Assembly: GCF_014698835.1 (NCBI RefSeq)
Contig: NZ_JACJTU010000008.1
Coordinates: 186,001 to 250,000, forward strand
Source: Nostoc paludosum FACHB-159
Lineage (GTDB): Bacteria > Cyanobacteriota > Cyanobacteriia > Cyanobacteriales > Nostocaceae
Direction: 5' to 3'
DNA: 64,000 nt
The translations under genes and the position numbers were made by a program. A model generated the notes under the pieces. The model saw only the letters and a list, made by a program, of their open reading frames with translations. It was not told the origin of the DNA and did no database searches. This document shows positions 26,848-36,897 of the stretch, piece by piece; within the stretch, counting starts at the first letter, position 1; every line of letters starts with the position of its first letter.

Positions 26848-27140
26848 GGCTGGCATTTGAAAGCTTTGTATTATTTGGTTTTCAAGGTTCGGTTGCGCGA
26901 ATGCAAGAATCATAACACGACGGTTTGTAATTTGGCTAGATGTAAATCGCTGAAAGCCAGTCTAGATAAGGTGCGCGGTAGGTTTACTGGTACTCGAATC
27001 GTCAAGTGCTTACATATAAGGCAATACAGGCATTTTTGTAACCATCCTCTGGCCAACACCTACCCATCCGCGCATTTGGTAAAAACTAGTTTGATTAGTG
27101 GCGCTGTTGACAAAATATGCAGTTTGATTATTAGATAACA
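26848..27140 (-). promoter_or_regulatory. Probable CRISPR leader
   Basis: If the array is read leftward, this gene-free sequence is its leader. It contains, on the minus strand, GCGCGGATGGGTAGGTGTTG (27056-27075), a motif type I recall from cyanobacterial CRISPR leaders. This rests on the handle argument and has not been tested. Confidence 0.5.
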
Positions 27141-27282
27141 AGGATTTTGCCCGCCACAGAGGCGAAATGTAAAAAATGCAGGATTTCTGATGGGGTAGTT
27201 TGATCTTAGTAATTTACTACTCCCGACTCGTGTAAATTGCTAGAGTGAAAGAGACTACTTAATAAGTTGTAATAATACTATT

Positions 27283-27873
27283 ATGAGTACGGGTTCACCA
27301 GCTAATTCTCCCGAAAAGTCTGAATCGACCCTAGGGAAGCGTTTGAGAAACTTCTTAGTTGCGATCGTAGCGATCGCCCTGAGCGTTACCTTTTTCATAG
27401 GATTGCGAACTGAAACAACTTCCGCTTCCTTGGCGAAATTAAGTGAAGCGTCCACACCACTAGAAGTAGCAATGACCAACGGTAAACCATCTCTAGTGGA
27501 GTTTTATGCTGATTGGTGTACAGTCTGCCAAAAAATGGCACCAGATATCGCTCAACTGGAAACAGAATATGCTGACAAACTAAATTTTGTGATGCTGAAT
27601 GTGGATAATACCAAGTGGTTGCCAGAAATGCTGAAATATCGCGTGGATGGGATTCCGCACTTTGTGTTTTTGAAGCCGGGTGGGGAAACCATCGCCCAGG
27701 CGATCGGCGATCAACCCCGGACAATCATGGCTAGCAACTTAGAGGCTTTAGTTACTGGCTCCTCTCTTCCCTATGGTCAATCTAGCGGACAAGTTTCCAA
27801 ATTCTCGGCCCCAGTAGCACCAACGCCTAGTCAAGATGACCCCCGCAGTCATGGTAGCCAAGTCGTAAATTAG
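27283..27873 (+). CDS. txlA: TxlA-like membrane-anchored thioredoxin
   Basis: This 196-aa protein has one membrane segment (about 23-40) followed by a thioredoxin domain with the active site WCTVC at 78-82 (YADWCTVCQKMAPDI). It is related to plant HCF164 and cyanobacterial TxlA, which act on the lumenal side of thylakoid or plasma membranes in cytochrome and photosynthesis redox work. The C-terminal 45 residues are a Ser/Pro/Gln-rich tail. It is transcribed alone: a CRISPR array lies upstream and a MITE-like element downstream. Confidence 0.88.
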   Translation: MSTGSPANSPEKSESTLGKRLRNFLVAIVAIALSVTFFIGLRTETTSASLAKLSEASTPLEVAMTNGKPSLVEFYADWCTVCQKMAPDIAQLETEYADKLNFVMLNVDNTKWLPEMLKYRVDGIPHFVFLKPGGETIAQAIGDQPRTIMASNLEALVTGSSLPYGQSSGQVSKFSAPVAPTPSQDDPRSHGSQVVN

Positions 27874-27952
27874 CAAAAACAATCGGCTAATTGTCAACGA
27901 AAGAATAGACATGACAGCGAGTTAAATTATCAGTACAAGGGTCTTTTTACTG

Positions 27953-28062
27953 CAATACGGTTCAGTTAAGGATTTTTTGGAGAACCATAAACCTGTAGAG
28001 ACGTTGCATTGCAACGTCTCTGTTCGCAGGATAAAGGTTTTAATTTTATCTGAACCGTATTG
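27953..28062. mobile_element. MITE-like element with 13-bp terminal inverted repeats
   Basis: The ends are CAATACGGTTCAG (27953-27965) and its exact reverse complement (28050-28062). The 110-base unit encodes nothing and carries a second palindrome at 27997-28021 (AGAGACGTTGCA with its complement). It lies between txlA and the ThDP-enzyme gene. This is typical of a non-autonomous repeat; target duplications were not resolved. Confidence 0.6.
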
Positions 28063-28146
28063 ATCTATAAATGAAGTAAAGTTGTGCGTTAGTAGAAATT
28101 AATAAGAAGTTAGGAATAAATAACTCCTAACTCCTTACTTTTACAA

Positions 28147-28166
28147 AGACGCGATTAATCGCGTCT
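28147..28166. repeat. REP-like palindrome AGACGCGATTAATCGCGTCT
   Basis: A perfect 20-base palindrome, just after the end of the ThDP-enzyme gene. A copy with one mismatch lies at 59944-59969. It shares its outer arms (AGACG/CGTCT) with the palindromes at 27997-28021 and 35651-35677, whose cores differ. Confidence 0.7.
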
Positions 28167-28180
28167 CTACTCCTAACTTT

Positions 28181-29824
28181 TTACAGCGCACAACTCAATT
28201 CGCCGGCTTTTAGGGTAAAGCGGTGATTCTCGCGATAGTCTACAGGACAATCTATGACTGCGGGTACATCTTGAGCGAGGGCTTCTTTGAGTATGGGAAT
28301 TAAATCTAAAGCTGATTCAACTCGGTAACCTTTTAAACCCATACTTTCGGCTAATTTGACAAAATCAGGATTGCCAAAATGCACAAAAGATGAGTTTCCT
28401 TTACCAAATTGATTTTCTTGTTTCCACTCAATTAATCCATAGCCACCGTCATTAAAAATGATGGTGACAAATGGCGTACCGACACGTAAAGCAGTTTCTA
28501 ATTCTTGGCAGTTCATCATGAAGCCGCCATCGCCGGTGACAGCAACAATTTTGCGGTTGGGATGAACAAGTTTTGCTGCTAAGGCACCAGGAATCGCAAT
28601 GCCCATAGCCGCAAAGCCATTGGAAATAATGCAAGTATTGGGGCTATGGCAGTGATAATGACGCGCCATCCACATTTTATGTGCGCCAACATCAGAGATG
28701 ACGATATCATCTGGCCCCATCACTTGCCGTAAGTCATAAATTAACTTTTGCGGTTTAATGGGAAATCCATCATCATGGGCGTACTGTTCGTAATCGGCGC
28801 GAATATCTGCTCGTAAACTGATGGCAAAGGGATCGGGTTTTCCTTGTCTGTCTGCTAATTTTAAGATTTCATAGAGGGAATCAGAAATGTCTCCCACGAC
28901 TTCGGCATCAGGAATATAACTGCTATCGATTTCTGCTGGATTTAATCCTATATGCACAACTGGAATTTTGCCGTCACGATTCCATTTTTTAGGAGAGAAT
29001 TCTATCAAATCGTAGCCGATCGCTATTACTAAATCTGTATTATCAAATCCGCATGTAATGAAATCTCTTTGCTGTAATCCCACTGACCACAACGCTAATT
29101 GATGTGTGTAGGGAATCACGCCTTTACCCATGAAGGTATTAGCAACAGGTATATTCAGCAAGGTGGCAAATTGCGTTACAGCATCACTGGCTCTAGCGCG
29201 AATTGCCCCATTTCCTACTAAAATTAATGGGTTAACTGCTTGGCAAATTGCTGCTGCTGCTGCCCGAATGCTAGCAAAAGATGCATAGGTTTTTTCGCTA
29301 TTATCCTTACGCAAAGGTTTGCCTTCTACGGGCATGGCAGCAATATTTTCTGGTAAATCGATGTGAACTGCACCAGGTTTTTCAGATTGCGATCGCTTAA
29401 ATGCTTTTCGCACTACTTCTGGTGTAATACTCGGTCGAACAATTTGCTTATTCCATTTAGTAACAGGGGCAAACATCGCCACCAAATCTAAATATTGATG
29501 GGATTCAATGTGCATTCTGTCTGTTCCCACTTGACCGGTAATCGCCACTAAAGGCGCACCATCGAGGTTCGCATCTGCTACCCCAGTCATCAAGTTTGTG
29601 GCCCCAGGGCCAAGAGTAGAAAGACACACTCCGGCTTTTCCAGTTAGCCGTCCGTAGACATCCGCCATGAACGCTGCACCTTGTTCATGACGAGTTGTAA
29701 TAAATTTAATCGAAGAATGTTTTAGTGCTTCTAAAACGTGCAGGTTTTCTTCACCTGGAAGTCCAAAAACGTATTGTACTCCTTCATTTTCTAGGCACTG
29801 CACCAAGAGTTCTGCTGTATTCAT
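28181..29824 (-). CDS. Acetolactate-synthase-like 2-oxoglutarate decarboxylase
   Basis: The 547-aa protein has the ThDP-enzyme architecture: an N-terminal domain with the catalytic Glu in [17 protein letters not shown], a central domain, and a C-terminal ThDP site in [19 protein letters not shown]. By sequence it would be called a large acetolactate synthase subunit. Its neighbour is succinic-semialdehyde dehydrogenase, and this pair in cyanobacteria encodes 2-oxoglutarate decarboxylase plus SSADH, which replace 2-oxoglutarate dehydrogenase in the TCA cycle. I therefore favour decarboxylation of 2-oxoglutarate to succinic semialdehyde. Acetolactate synthesis remains possible; no small regulatory subunit gene is nearby. 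Confidence 0.8.
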   Translation of the reverse strand: MNTAELLVQCLENEGVQYVFGLPGEENLHVLEALKHSSIKFITTRHEQGAAFMADVYGRLTGKAGVCLSTLGPGATNLMTGVADANLDGAPLVAITGQVGTDRMHIESHQYLDLVAMFAPVTKWNKQIVRPSITPEVVRKAFKRSQSEKPGAVHIDLPENIAAMPVEGKPLRKDNSEKTYASFASIRAAAAAICQAVNPLILVGNGAIRARASDAVTQFATLLNIPVANTFMGKGVIPYTHQLALWSVGLQQRDFITCGFDNTDLVIAIGYDLIEFSPKKWNRDGKIPVVHIGLNPAEIDSSYIPDAEVVGDISDSLYEILKLADRQGKPDPFAISLRADIRADYEQYAHDDGFPIKPQKLIYDLRQVMGPDDIVISDVGAHKMWMARHYHCHSPNTCIISNGFAAMGIAIPGALAAKLVHPNRKIVAVTGDGGFMMNCQELETALRVGTPFVTIIFNDGGYGLIEWKQENQFGKGNSSFVHFGNPDFVKLAESMGLKGYRVESALDLIPILKEALAQDVPAVIDCPVDYRENHRFTLKAGELSCAL

Positions 29825-29848
29825 TTTATTTCCTGACTAGCGACAATA

Positions 29849-30075
29849 AATATTGGGCATTGGGCATTGGGCATTGGGCATTGGACATTGGACATTGGGC
29901 ATTGGGCATTGGGAGTTGGGCATTGGGCATGGGTTATTCTTCTTGTCCGCCTTGTCCCTCTTGTCTGCCACTTCCCCATTTACTATTCCCTATTCGGTAT
30001 TTACTATCTCTTATGTCCTTGCCCTATTGCCTATTGCCTATGCCCCATGCCCCATCCCCCATGCCCAATCCCTAA
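29849..30075. repeat. STRR-rich spacer
   Basis: GGGCATT and GGACATT heptamers run from 29849 to about 29930, and CCCCATG-type units from about 30037 to 30068. Short open frames across it only reflect the repeat. It separates the decarboxylase from the upstream SSADH gene. Confidence 0.9.
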
Positions 30076-31443
30076 TCACTTCACCCACACAGTTTTAACA
30101 TTGACAAACTCATGTATACCCTGGATACTCAATTCTCTGCCATATCCAGAACGCTTAATACCACCAAAGGGCAATCGGGGATCGGATTTGACCATACCGT
30201 TGATAAATACGGCACCGGCTTGGATTTCTTCAACCAAGCGATCGCGTTCTCCATCGTCGGTTGTCCAAGCGCTTGCACCTAAGCCAAAGGGGGTGTCATT
30301 AGCGAGTTTTATGGCAGCATCGATATCTGGAACCCGGAATAATAAAGCAACCGGGCCAAAGAATTCTTCTTTTGCAATTGGTGTGTGGGGGGGGATATCT
30401 ATGATAATGGTTGGCGGATAAAAGTTCCCTCGACGATCTGATAATGGATGTCCACCGATGAGGACTTTACCACCAGTTTTTGTAGCAGTTTGTACTTGCT
30501 GGTCTAAATCCTGGAGAATCCCAGGAGTTGCCAGGGGCCCGATATCGGTGTCTGGTTGCATGGGATCGCCCACTTTCAGCGCCTCGAATTTATCTAACAA
30601 CAATTTTTCAAATTTGTCAGCGATCGCTTCTGCGACAATAAAACGTTTTGCTGCAATACATGATTGCCCGTTATTTAACATCCGCGCTGTAGTTGCTGTG
30701 ACAACTGCTGCTTCTAAATCAGCACTTGCTAACACAATAAACGGGTCGCTTCCTCCCAATTCCAAAACTGTTTTTTTAATTTGTTTGCCGGCGGCGACGG
30801 CGAGGGATATGCCTGCTGGTTCGCTTCCTGTTAAGGTGGCAGCTTTTATCCTTTCGTCTGCCATTAAGCCAGCGACTTTGCTAGCCCCAATCAATAAAGT
30901 TTGAAATACACCTTCTGGAAAACCCGCCCGTCGAATAATCTCTTCAATTGCCAAGGCGCACTGCGGCACATTGGAAGCGTGTTTGAGTAAGCCGACATTT
31001 CCCGCCATGAGTGCTGGTGCAGCAAAGCGGAAAACTTGCCAGAAGGGGAAATTCCACGGCATGACTGCCAGAATCGCCCCTAAGGGTTGATAGCGTACAA
31101 AACTATGGCTGGCATCGGTTTTTACAGGAACATCAGCTAAAAAACCAGCGGCGTGTTCGGCGTAGTAGCGACAAACTGCGGCGCATTTTTCGACTTCGGC
31201 GATCGCAGCTTTGAATGGCTTACCCATTTCCAGAGTCATCAACTTGGCAAATTCCGCTTTGTCTTGCTCTAAAATATCGGCAGCTTTTTCTAACCAGTGC
31301 GATCGCTTTTGAAAACTAGTCTGGCGATAGCCTTCAAAAGCCCGATTTGCCAAATCGAGTTTAGCGTCAATTTCTGCATCGTTGAGTGGCTCAAAGGTTT
31401 GAATAGTTTCCCCAGTGGCGGGATTAATCGTGGCGATCGCCAT
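30076..31443 (-). CDS. gabD: Succinic-semialdehyde dehydrogenase (NAD(P)-dependent)
   Basis: This 455-aa aldehyde dehydrogenase oxidises succinic semialdehyde to succinate, the second step of the cyanobacterial TCA bypass. The general base E228 sits in [11 protein letters not shown] and the nucleophile C262 in [12 protein letters not shown]. Length and the start [13 protein letters not shown] fit this short, gabD/sad-like group. It lies upstream of the 2-oxoglutarate decarboxylase gene in the same direction, with 251 bases of mostly STRR sequence between them, and the two probably form one unit. Confidence 0.9.
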   Translation of the reverse strand: MAIATINPATGETIQTFEPLNDAEIDAKLDLANRAFEGYRQTSFQKRSHWLEKAADILEQDKAEFAKLMTLEMGKPFKAAIAEVEKCAAVCRYYAEHAAGFLADVPVKTDASHSFVRYQPLGAILAVMPWNFPFWQVFRFAAPALMAGNVGLLKHASNVPQCALAIEEIIRRAGFPEGVFQTLLIGASKVAGLMADERIKAATLTGSEPAGISLAVAAGKQIKKTVLELGGSDPFIVLASADLEAAVVTATTARMLNNGQSCIAAKRFIVAEAIADKFEKLLLDKFEALKVGDPMQPDTDIGPLATPGILQDLDQQVQTATKTGGKVLIGGHPLSDRRGNFYPPTIIIDIPPHTPIAKEEFFGPVALLFRVPDIDAAIKLANDTPFGLGASAWTTDDGERDRLVEEIQAGAVFINGMVKSDPRLPFGGIKRSGYGRELSIQGIHEFVNVKTVWVK

Positions 31444-31825
31444 TACCTGACCTCCCGTTAAAAAATACCTTAACTGTTGGCTTCCTAGTGTTACACAGAT
31501 CTATTCTGGAAGCCACCACCCAAATTCTAGTCTTTTAGTTAAGAAATGGTTGCTACATATTACAGTTTCGCAATTAAACTTGAAGTAATATATACAATTT
31601 AATCGTGTATTTATACTTAAATCTTAGTCTTTTGTCAGTGGTTAGTTGCAAAACAGAAATTAAGCGCTCTTTATTGGAGCGTTGAGTAGTCTTTTAGTTA
31701 ACAATTAGCTGCTTAGTATTACAATCTCGCAACTATTTTTGGAATAAAATATACCAATCAAGAAAAAGTCAGAAATCAGAATGGGCTACGCCCTCCTGCG
31801 CTAACAGAATTCGAGGAATTAAGCT
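31444..31825. repeat. Intergenic region with 65-bp imperfect direct repeat
   Basis: No gene is present. Two 65-base copies lie at 31531-31595 and 31690-31754, both beginning TCTTTTAGTTAA and ending ATATAC. They differ at scattered positions over their whole length. The region is the probable promoter area for both the SSADH gene (leftward) and the Uma2 gene (rightward). Confidence 0.75.
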
Positions 31826-32449
31826 ATGACTCAAGCCTTAGGCAAACTAGTTACATTCGATGAATTCGTTGCTAAATATCCAGATAAGACGGGAAAACGT
31901 TACGAACTATATGATGGAGTAGTAGTTGAAATCCCTCAACCAACAGGCGACCATGAAGAGGTAATTGGATTTGTAGCCACAAAAATTACTTTAGAATATA
32001 GTCGCCTTAATTTGCCCTATGGTATACCAAAAACAGTATTAGTTAAACCAGTTGAGAACGAATCAGCTTACTCGCCAGATGTGCTAGTTCTAAATCTTCC
32101 TAATTTAGTTAACGAACCTCTGTGGAAAAAACAATCAACTGTTACTCAAGCAGCATCAATTTCTTTAGTAATTGAGGTAGTCAGTACAAATTGGCGTGAT
32201 GATTATCTAAAAAAATACGCTGACTATGAGGAGATGGGAATTCCTGAATATTGGATTGTTGATTACGCAGCTTTCGGCGGTAGGGAATTTATTGGCAACC
32301 CTAAACAACCTACTATTTCGGTTTGCTGTTTAGAAGAAGGTGAGTATCGCGTTAGTAAATTTCGAGGCAATGACCGCATCCAATCACCAACTTTTCCAGA
32401 GTTAAATTTGACCGCAGAGGAAATTTTTCACGCTGGCACAGGCATTTAA
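31826..32449 (+). CDS. Uma2-family (DUF820) endonuclease-fold protein
   Basis: This 207-aa protein has the PDDEXK-type fold of the Uma2/DUF820 family, greatly expanded in filamentous cyanobacteria. The acidic site reads SAYSPDVLVLN then ISLVIEVVSTNWRDDYLKKY, followed by GIPEYWIVD. A GAGGAATTAAG sequence precedes the ATG. The function is unknown; many members are linked to mobile elements. It is transcribed alone. Confidence 0.9.
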   Translation: MTQALGKLVTFDEFVAKYPDKTGKRYELYDGVVVEIPQPTGDHEEVIGFVATKITLEYSRLNLPYGIPKTVLVKPVENESAYSPDVLVLNLPNLVNEPLWKKQSTVTQAASISLVIEVVSTNWRDDYLKKYADYEEMGIPEYWIVDYAAFGGREFIGNPKQPTISVCCLEEGEYRVSKFRGNDRIQSPTFPELNLTAEEIFHAGTGI

Positions 32450-32620
32450 TTTTAGATTTGGGATTTTAGATTTGGAACTGAGTCATAGTTTTTAACTTTT
32501 GTAGCATATGCTCAATTTGCTCCGGTGTAGCAGGAACTCTAATAATCTCAATCAATAAACTTACTCCTATTAAACAATTGCCTCTACGAAAATTTCACTA
32601 TTAAAAGAGGATTGTTATAT

Positions 32621-34267
32621 CTAATGACTAATAATTGTTGATACTGGCTGCAATTTTGTTTGATAAACTTTCACTAATCTATCGATACCTTTGAAGCGAT
32701 AATCTCCCATTTCTTGAAAATCTGAGGGTTGCGAAAGCATTGCATAAGTAGCTTCACTAATCACGCATTCACTTGGAGGACAAACTCCTTCCATGCGGGC
32801 TGCAAGATTAATTGTTGCGCCTAATGCTGTATAATCCACCCTCTGGGAACTACCAACATCTCCGACGACGGCTTTACCACTATTAATTGCAATGCGTAAT
32901 TGTAGGGGTTCTTGCCAAAAATTATTGGCATTGAGATGTTCGAGACGATTTAGCATTCCCTTAGCAGCAGCTACGGCGCGATCGGCGTGGTCTAGTTGCG
33001 GTTCTGGAGCGCCAAAAAATGCCATGATACAATCGCCAATATATTTATCTAAAGTACCGCCGTAAGTAAATACTTCTTTGAGCATTTCTTCAAATAAATT
33101 ATTTAATAATTGTGCGATCGCAGTTGGTGTTAATCTTTCAGAAATTGCTGTAAAACCTACTAAATCCGCAAATAAAATACTAATTTCGCTCTCTGATGGG
33201 GCTAAACGTCCATCTGGGGACGCGCCTACAGCTATCAATTGCTGTACAACTGCTGGAGAGTGATAGCGTTCTAGTCGGTGGCGAATCACTTCTTCAGTTT
33301 TGAGTTTTTCTGCCAGTAGCCAACGCTGGACGCTAGAAGCCACAAGATTTGCTAAAGCTGAAAAAAAGCTCAGTTCTTCTTCGCCTTCGTTTGCCCAATG
33401 GTAAGAAGAAAGATTGGCGTCGGCATAGAGAACGCCCACAACTTTATTTTCATCCCATAAAGGCACTGCCATTGCACTGCGAATGCCTTTGACTAAAATA
33501 CTCTGTTCGCTAGCAAATCGTTCGTCCTGATGAGTATCACCAGTTTGGATGACCACTTTCTCGTCAAATACCTTTTGGCAGATGCTACGACTAATCCAAC
33601 TACCATCGGCAGGTAGATGTTTTTGTTGGGAAATATTTCTAGTGGCAGCATTCACTAATTCTAAGTGTCCGCAACCATTAACATCAATTAATAATGCCAA
33701 GCGATCGATACTATCAAGGTAACGAAATACAACTTGTTGCACCTGGGAAAAAATCTCTTCTATGGACGCCGCCGCACAGAGATTTTTGGCGATATCAACT
33801 AAGTCTTTGAGACGGGCAATGGTTTTATCTTTATTGCTGATGTTACCATCTTTACTATCAGCTGCAATCCATTGCTGTTGTAGTTGTTCGACGTTGTGAA
33901 GAATTGTTCTTTGCTCATTAGTTTCTGAAGTTGGCGCATACTCTGGCGTGAATGTCGATTCTGAAACCGGATTTGTGAGCAGCACTACTAGGCTAACATT
34001 ACCCAGCCAAACGACATCGCCGTGATGTAACTGTTGGGGACAGTTTAGAAGATATTTATTTACTTGCGTGCCGTTTTTGCTGCCCAGATCTTCAATAGTC
34101 CACATACCTTCAGCCGTTTTTAAAATCCGCGCATGGTTGCGGGATACTCCAGCAAAAGGTAAGTACAAGTTACATTCTGGCAAACGACCAATTGTAAATA
34201 CATCTTGGTCAACTGCGATGGTTGTCTCGGTATCTCCCTCTTGTAGGCGTAGGGTGAGTTCAGTCAT
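32621..34267 (-). CDS. FHA-GAF-adenylate cyclase (class III)
   Basis: This 548-aa protein has an FHA domain (25-75: GRLPECN, SRNHAR, GSKNGT) that binds phosphothreonine, a GAF domain (about 165-315), and a class III cyclase domain (about 360-535). In the cyclase domain D368 (ILFADLVGFTAIS) and D412 (KYIGDCIMAFFG) are the metal ligands. K408 and the DYTALGATINLAARM region point to ATP as substrate and cAMP as product. It probably joins protein phosphorylation to cAMP signalling. It is transcribed alone. Confidence 0.92.
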   Translation of the reverse strand: MTELTLRLQEGDTETTIAVDQDVFTIGRLPECNLYLPFAGVSRNHARILKTAEGMWTIEDLGSKNGTQVNKYLLNCPQQLHHGDVVWLGNVSLVVLLTNPVSESTFTPEYAPTSETNEQRTILHNVEQLQQQWIAADSKDGNISNKDKTIARLKDLVDIAKNLCAAASIEEIFSQVQQVVFRYLDSIDRLALLIDVNGCGHLELVNAATRNISQQKHLPADGSWISRSICQKVFDEKVVIQTGDTHQDERFASEQSILVKGIRSAMAVPLWDENKVVGVLYADANLSSYHWANEGEEELSFFSALANLVASSVQRWLLAEKLKTEEVIRHRLERYHSPAVVQQLIAVGASPDGRLAPSESEISILFADLVGFTAISERLTPTAIAQLLNNLFEEMLKEVFTYGGTLDKYIGDCIMAFFGAPEPQLDHADRAVAAAKGMLNRLEHLNANNFWQEPLQLRIAINSGKAVVGDVGSSQRVDYTALGATINLAARMEGVCPPSECVISEATYAMLSQPSDFQEMGDYRFKGIDRLVKVYQTKLQPVSTIISH

Positions 34268-35015
34268 GAGTGTAATGATCCATTGAAGCTACAGGTGCAG
34301 GCAATTGGGTAAGTTATACCCTACAGGTTAACTTTTCACCTTTTCTTTATGACACTGTTAATTGCATTCCGACAACTGCGTGTATCTGATATTACAATTA
34401 ATTCGATGTCGGGAGCCTAGCTGTAAATTAGTGTCAACTTCAACTATAACCCTGTTAAAGTCTGGCTAAATCCCGTTTTTAGCTGTTGGTAAATTGGCGA
34501 TCGCTACCTTGTCCCTGTCAGAAATTTTGAATTTCCTTAGAACTATTCATCATACCTTGATAAATTCTTCTTAAACCGGAATCAAAGTTAGTGCATATAC
34601 TATTGATTATTTAATTACAAAAAAATGGCGATTTCAAAGCCTCTCAGGGGCAAGATATGTGTTTAGACTATACTAGGTAATTTTTTAAACCATCTCTTAC
34701 GGTATTGCTTTGAAAACTTGGAATATCGGTAACATTTAGTAGGAAATGTAAGAAAAGTAGGATTTTTTATTAAATGAATTTACTATGCTGTTAATCAGCT
34801 GTATGTTGATATAGGAATCCGGTTTAATTTTTGAACAGAATTAACTATTTGTAGGGTGCGTTATTAGTAGTGTATTTGAGATGGTTCTTTGTTAAAAGAG
34901 CTTTGAAAACTGTTGGCAGAGATATCTAAAATTTTAGATGTCCCTAACTTCAAGGGAAGTTGCCAAAAATAACTCATTCAAAATTCCTTGTTAGAGATTT
35001 TATACAGTACAAATA
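34268..35015. other. Long intergenic region without a visible gene
   Basis: Almost 750 bases with no open frame of quality and no RNA gene recognised. It should carry the cyclase promoter (leftward) and that of the unknown gene at 35016. A small RNA cannot be excluded by eye. Confidence 0.4.
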
Positions 35016-35630
35016 ATGTGGTTAAGTACGAGAGTAATTAAGTCTTTGAATGACTACGAATATAGAGAGTATACAAAAAATCTTGGTTTACCTGCTAGTT
35101 ATGAAATTCGCAGTATTGATTCTTGGTGCAATCCACACTTTAGTTATTCCCACAACTTTCGTCTAGATTCATTAGAGGAAGTGTGGGACTTGCTCGATTG
35201 GCTTCCAATTCCGGTATCTAGCGAACAATATTATCTATTGTTTGTAGATGCTAGCAAACACCAGATTCCAGAAAATCATCCGAGATTAAAGCTACTGGGA
35301 TACGATTTATTGGATATTGAGGGCAAATCATCTTTGTGGAACTATCGACCTTGGACAGGAGTGTTAAAGCCCTTAATTCAAAAGGTGAATCGATATGGAT
35401 TACTCACTAGGTCAGATGCTATAGCTGCTCAAGCTATTCTCCCCCAAGCTTGGCAAAATCACCCTCGTTCTGTTGTCAAGATTTGCGCTTTGTTTGAAGT
35501 CTTACCTTTAACGGAGTTCCAAAAATTGAAGAAGAATCCAGAAGTTGAAATTCAGTTTAGAAGCAGGAGACGCGCCACCAAGGCTAAAAATCAATTAGTG
35601 GCGGGTTTGAATCCCCAACGAAGAGATTGA
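35016..35630 (+). CDS. Hypothetical protein (204 aa)
   Basis: This soluble-looking protein begins MWLSTRVIKSLNDYEYREYT and ends in a very basic tail (FRSRRRATKAKNQL). It has no signal peptide, no transmembrane segment and no motif that I recognise. Its high content of aromatic residues (WNYRPWTG, WLPIP) is notable. It is flanked by a long gene-free region on the left and a palindrome repeat on the right. Confidence 0.65.
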   Translation: MWLSTRVIKSLNDYEYREYTKNLGLPASYEIRSIDSWCNPHFSYSHNFRLDSLEEVWDLLDWLPIPVSSEQYYLLFVDASKHQIPENHPRLKLLGYDLLDIEGKSSLWNYRPWTGVLKPLIQKVNRYGLLTRSDAIAAQAILPQAWQNHPRSVVKICALFEVLPLTEFQKLKKNPEVEIQFRSRRRATKAKNQLVAGLNPQRRD

Positions 35631-35650
35631 CCTGCGTTGAAAATAGGGAT

Positions 35651-35677
35651 TAGAGACGTTGCAATGCAACGTCTCTA
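35651..35677. repeat. REP-like palindrome
   Basis: Arms TAGAGACGTTGCA and its complement surround a single A. The same arms form the inner palindrome of the element at 27953-28062. It lies between two convergent genes and may also act as a terminator. Confidence 0.75.
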
Positions 35678-35765
35678 CAAGAATTTTGATGACAAAGACT
35701 GCCCTTTTTGAACTTTTGCAATAAATATTTTACTGAATTATAAATTCTGTATTCTACATTTTTGT

Positions 35766-36647
35766 TCAATTCGGCGGTATTTCTAAGGCTATTTCACCGA
35801 GTAATCCCTTGCGAAAATCTGTTAAAAGCTGCCTTGCGGCTCGTTCGACATCACCTTTGTAACGATGCTCTGCTAAGGCGTGCAAATATGCTTCTCCAGT
35901 TTCAGATATAGAATCGAGTTGGTAGCGGGACTCTAGCGGTTTTTTTGGTAATAGATCTGTGGCTACAGCTTCTAAATAGTTCAGTAAATCTACTAAAGCT
36001 GCTGCTACTAGCTGATTATCGTAAGATGCGTCACCGATATCATCACAAATTGCTAATTTCAATGCTGCGTCTTGGTCTTCTAACCTAGCAGGGATGACAC
36101 CAGGAGCATCAAGCAATTCCAGATGTTCCGAAATTCGCACCCAGCGCAGTTGGCGAGTTACCCCAGGACGAGCAGCACTTTCTACTACTCGCCGTCCTAA
36201 CAGACGGTTAATCAAAGCCGATTTACCAACATTGGGAAAACCAATGACCACAGCCCGCACTGGACGGGGTAACATGCCGCGATCGCTTCTTCTTTTATTC
36301 AGTTCTACTCCAGCGGCTTGGGCTGCCCGTGCCACTTCTGCTATACCTTTACCATGTTGAGCATTGGTAAAATAAGGCGTTTCTCCTTGACGTTTAAACC
36401 AATCTATCCACAGCGATCGCATTTGCGGCGTAATCATATCTACCCGGTTGAGTATTAACACCCGTGTCTTCCCCTCCACCCACTCAGCTATTTGAGGATG
36501 GTGAGTCGCTAAAGGAATCCGGGCATCTCGTACCTCAAACACTACGTCTACACGTTTTAGCTGTTCTTTGAGATTCTTCTCAGCTTTGGCAATGTGACCT
36601 GGATACCATTGAATCAGGTTTAATTTATAGTTTTGAGTTATGGACAT
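35766..36647 (-). CDS. ylqF: YlqF/RbgA ribosome-biogenesis GTPase
   Basis: The GTPase motifs occur in circularly permuted order, as expected for YlqF: the G4-type NRVD at 67-70 comes before the G1 P-loop GFPNVGKS (136-143), and the G3 DAPG follows at 180-183. The N-terminus WYPGHIAKAEKNL is typical, and the 293-aa length fits. It acts late in assembly of the large ribosomal subunit. Confidence 0.93.
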   Translation of the reverse strand: MSITQNYKLNLIQWYPGHIAKAEKNLKEQLKRVDVVFEVRDARIPLATHHPQIAEWVEGKTRVLILNRVDMITPQMRSLWIDWFKRQGETPYFTNAQHGKGIAEVARAAQAAGVELNKRRSDRGMLPRPVRAVVIGFPNVGKSALINRLLGRRVVESAARPGVTRQLRWVRISEHLELLDAPGVIPARLEDQDAALKLAICDDIGDASYDNQLVAAALVDLLNYLEAVATDLLPKKPLESRYQLDSISETGEAYLHALAEHRYKGDVERAARQLLTDFRKGLLGEIALEIPPN

Positions 36648-36897
36648 AATTTTTGATTAACTATCAATTACTAATTATTTTCAATCAAAGGGAGTGGGGA
36701 GATGAAGGAGATGTAGCTTTAGCTTCCCGCAGGGTGGGAGATAAGGAGAATAACCCGCATTTCTCACAAGTTTGAAATGCAGAGGGGGAAAGGGGCAGAG
36801 GGGAAAGAACAAGGCACATTGAACTCTCCCCTGCTCCCCTGCTCCCCTGCTCAAGGTTTTGAGAGATGTGGTGAGAAATCCGGGAATAACTCCTAAC
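36648..36897. repeat. STRR and repeat-rich spacer
   Basis: CCCCTGCT heptamer-type units (about 36825-36852), GAGGGGAAAG runs and a GCATTTCTCACAAG segment fill this spacer. An 81-codon frame across it is repeat-derived and not called. Confidence 0.75.
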
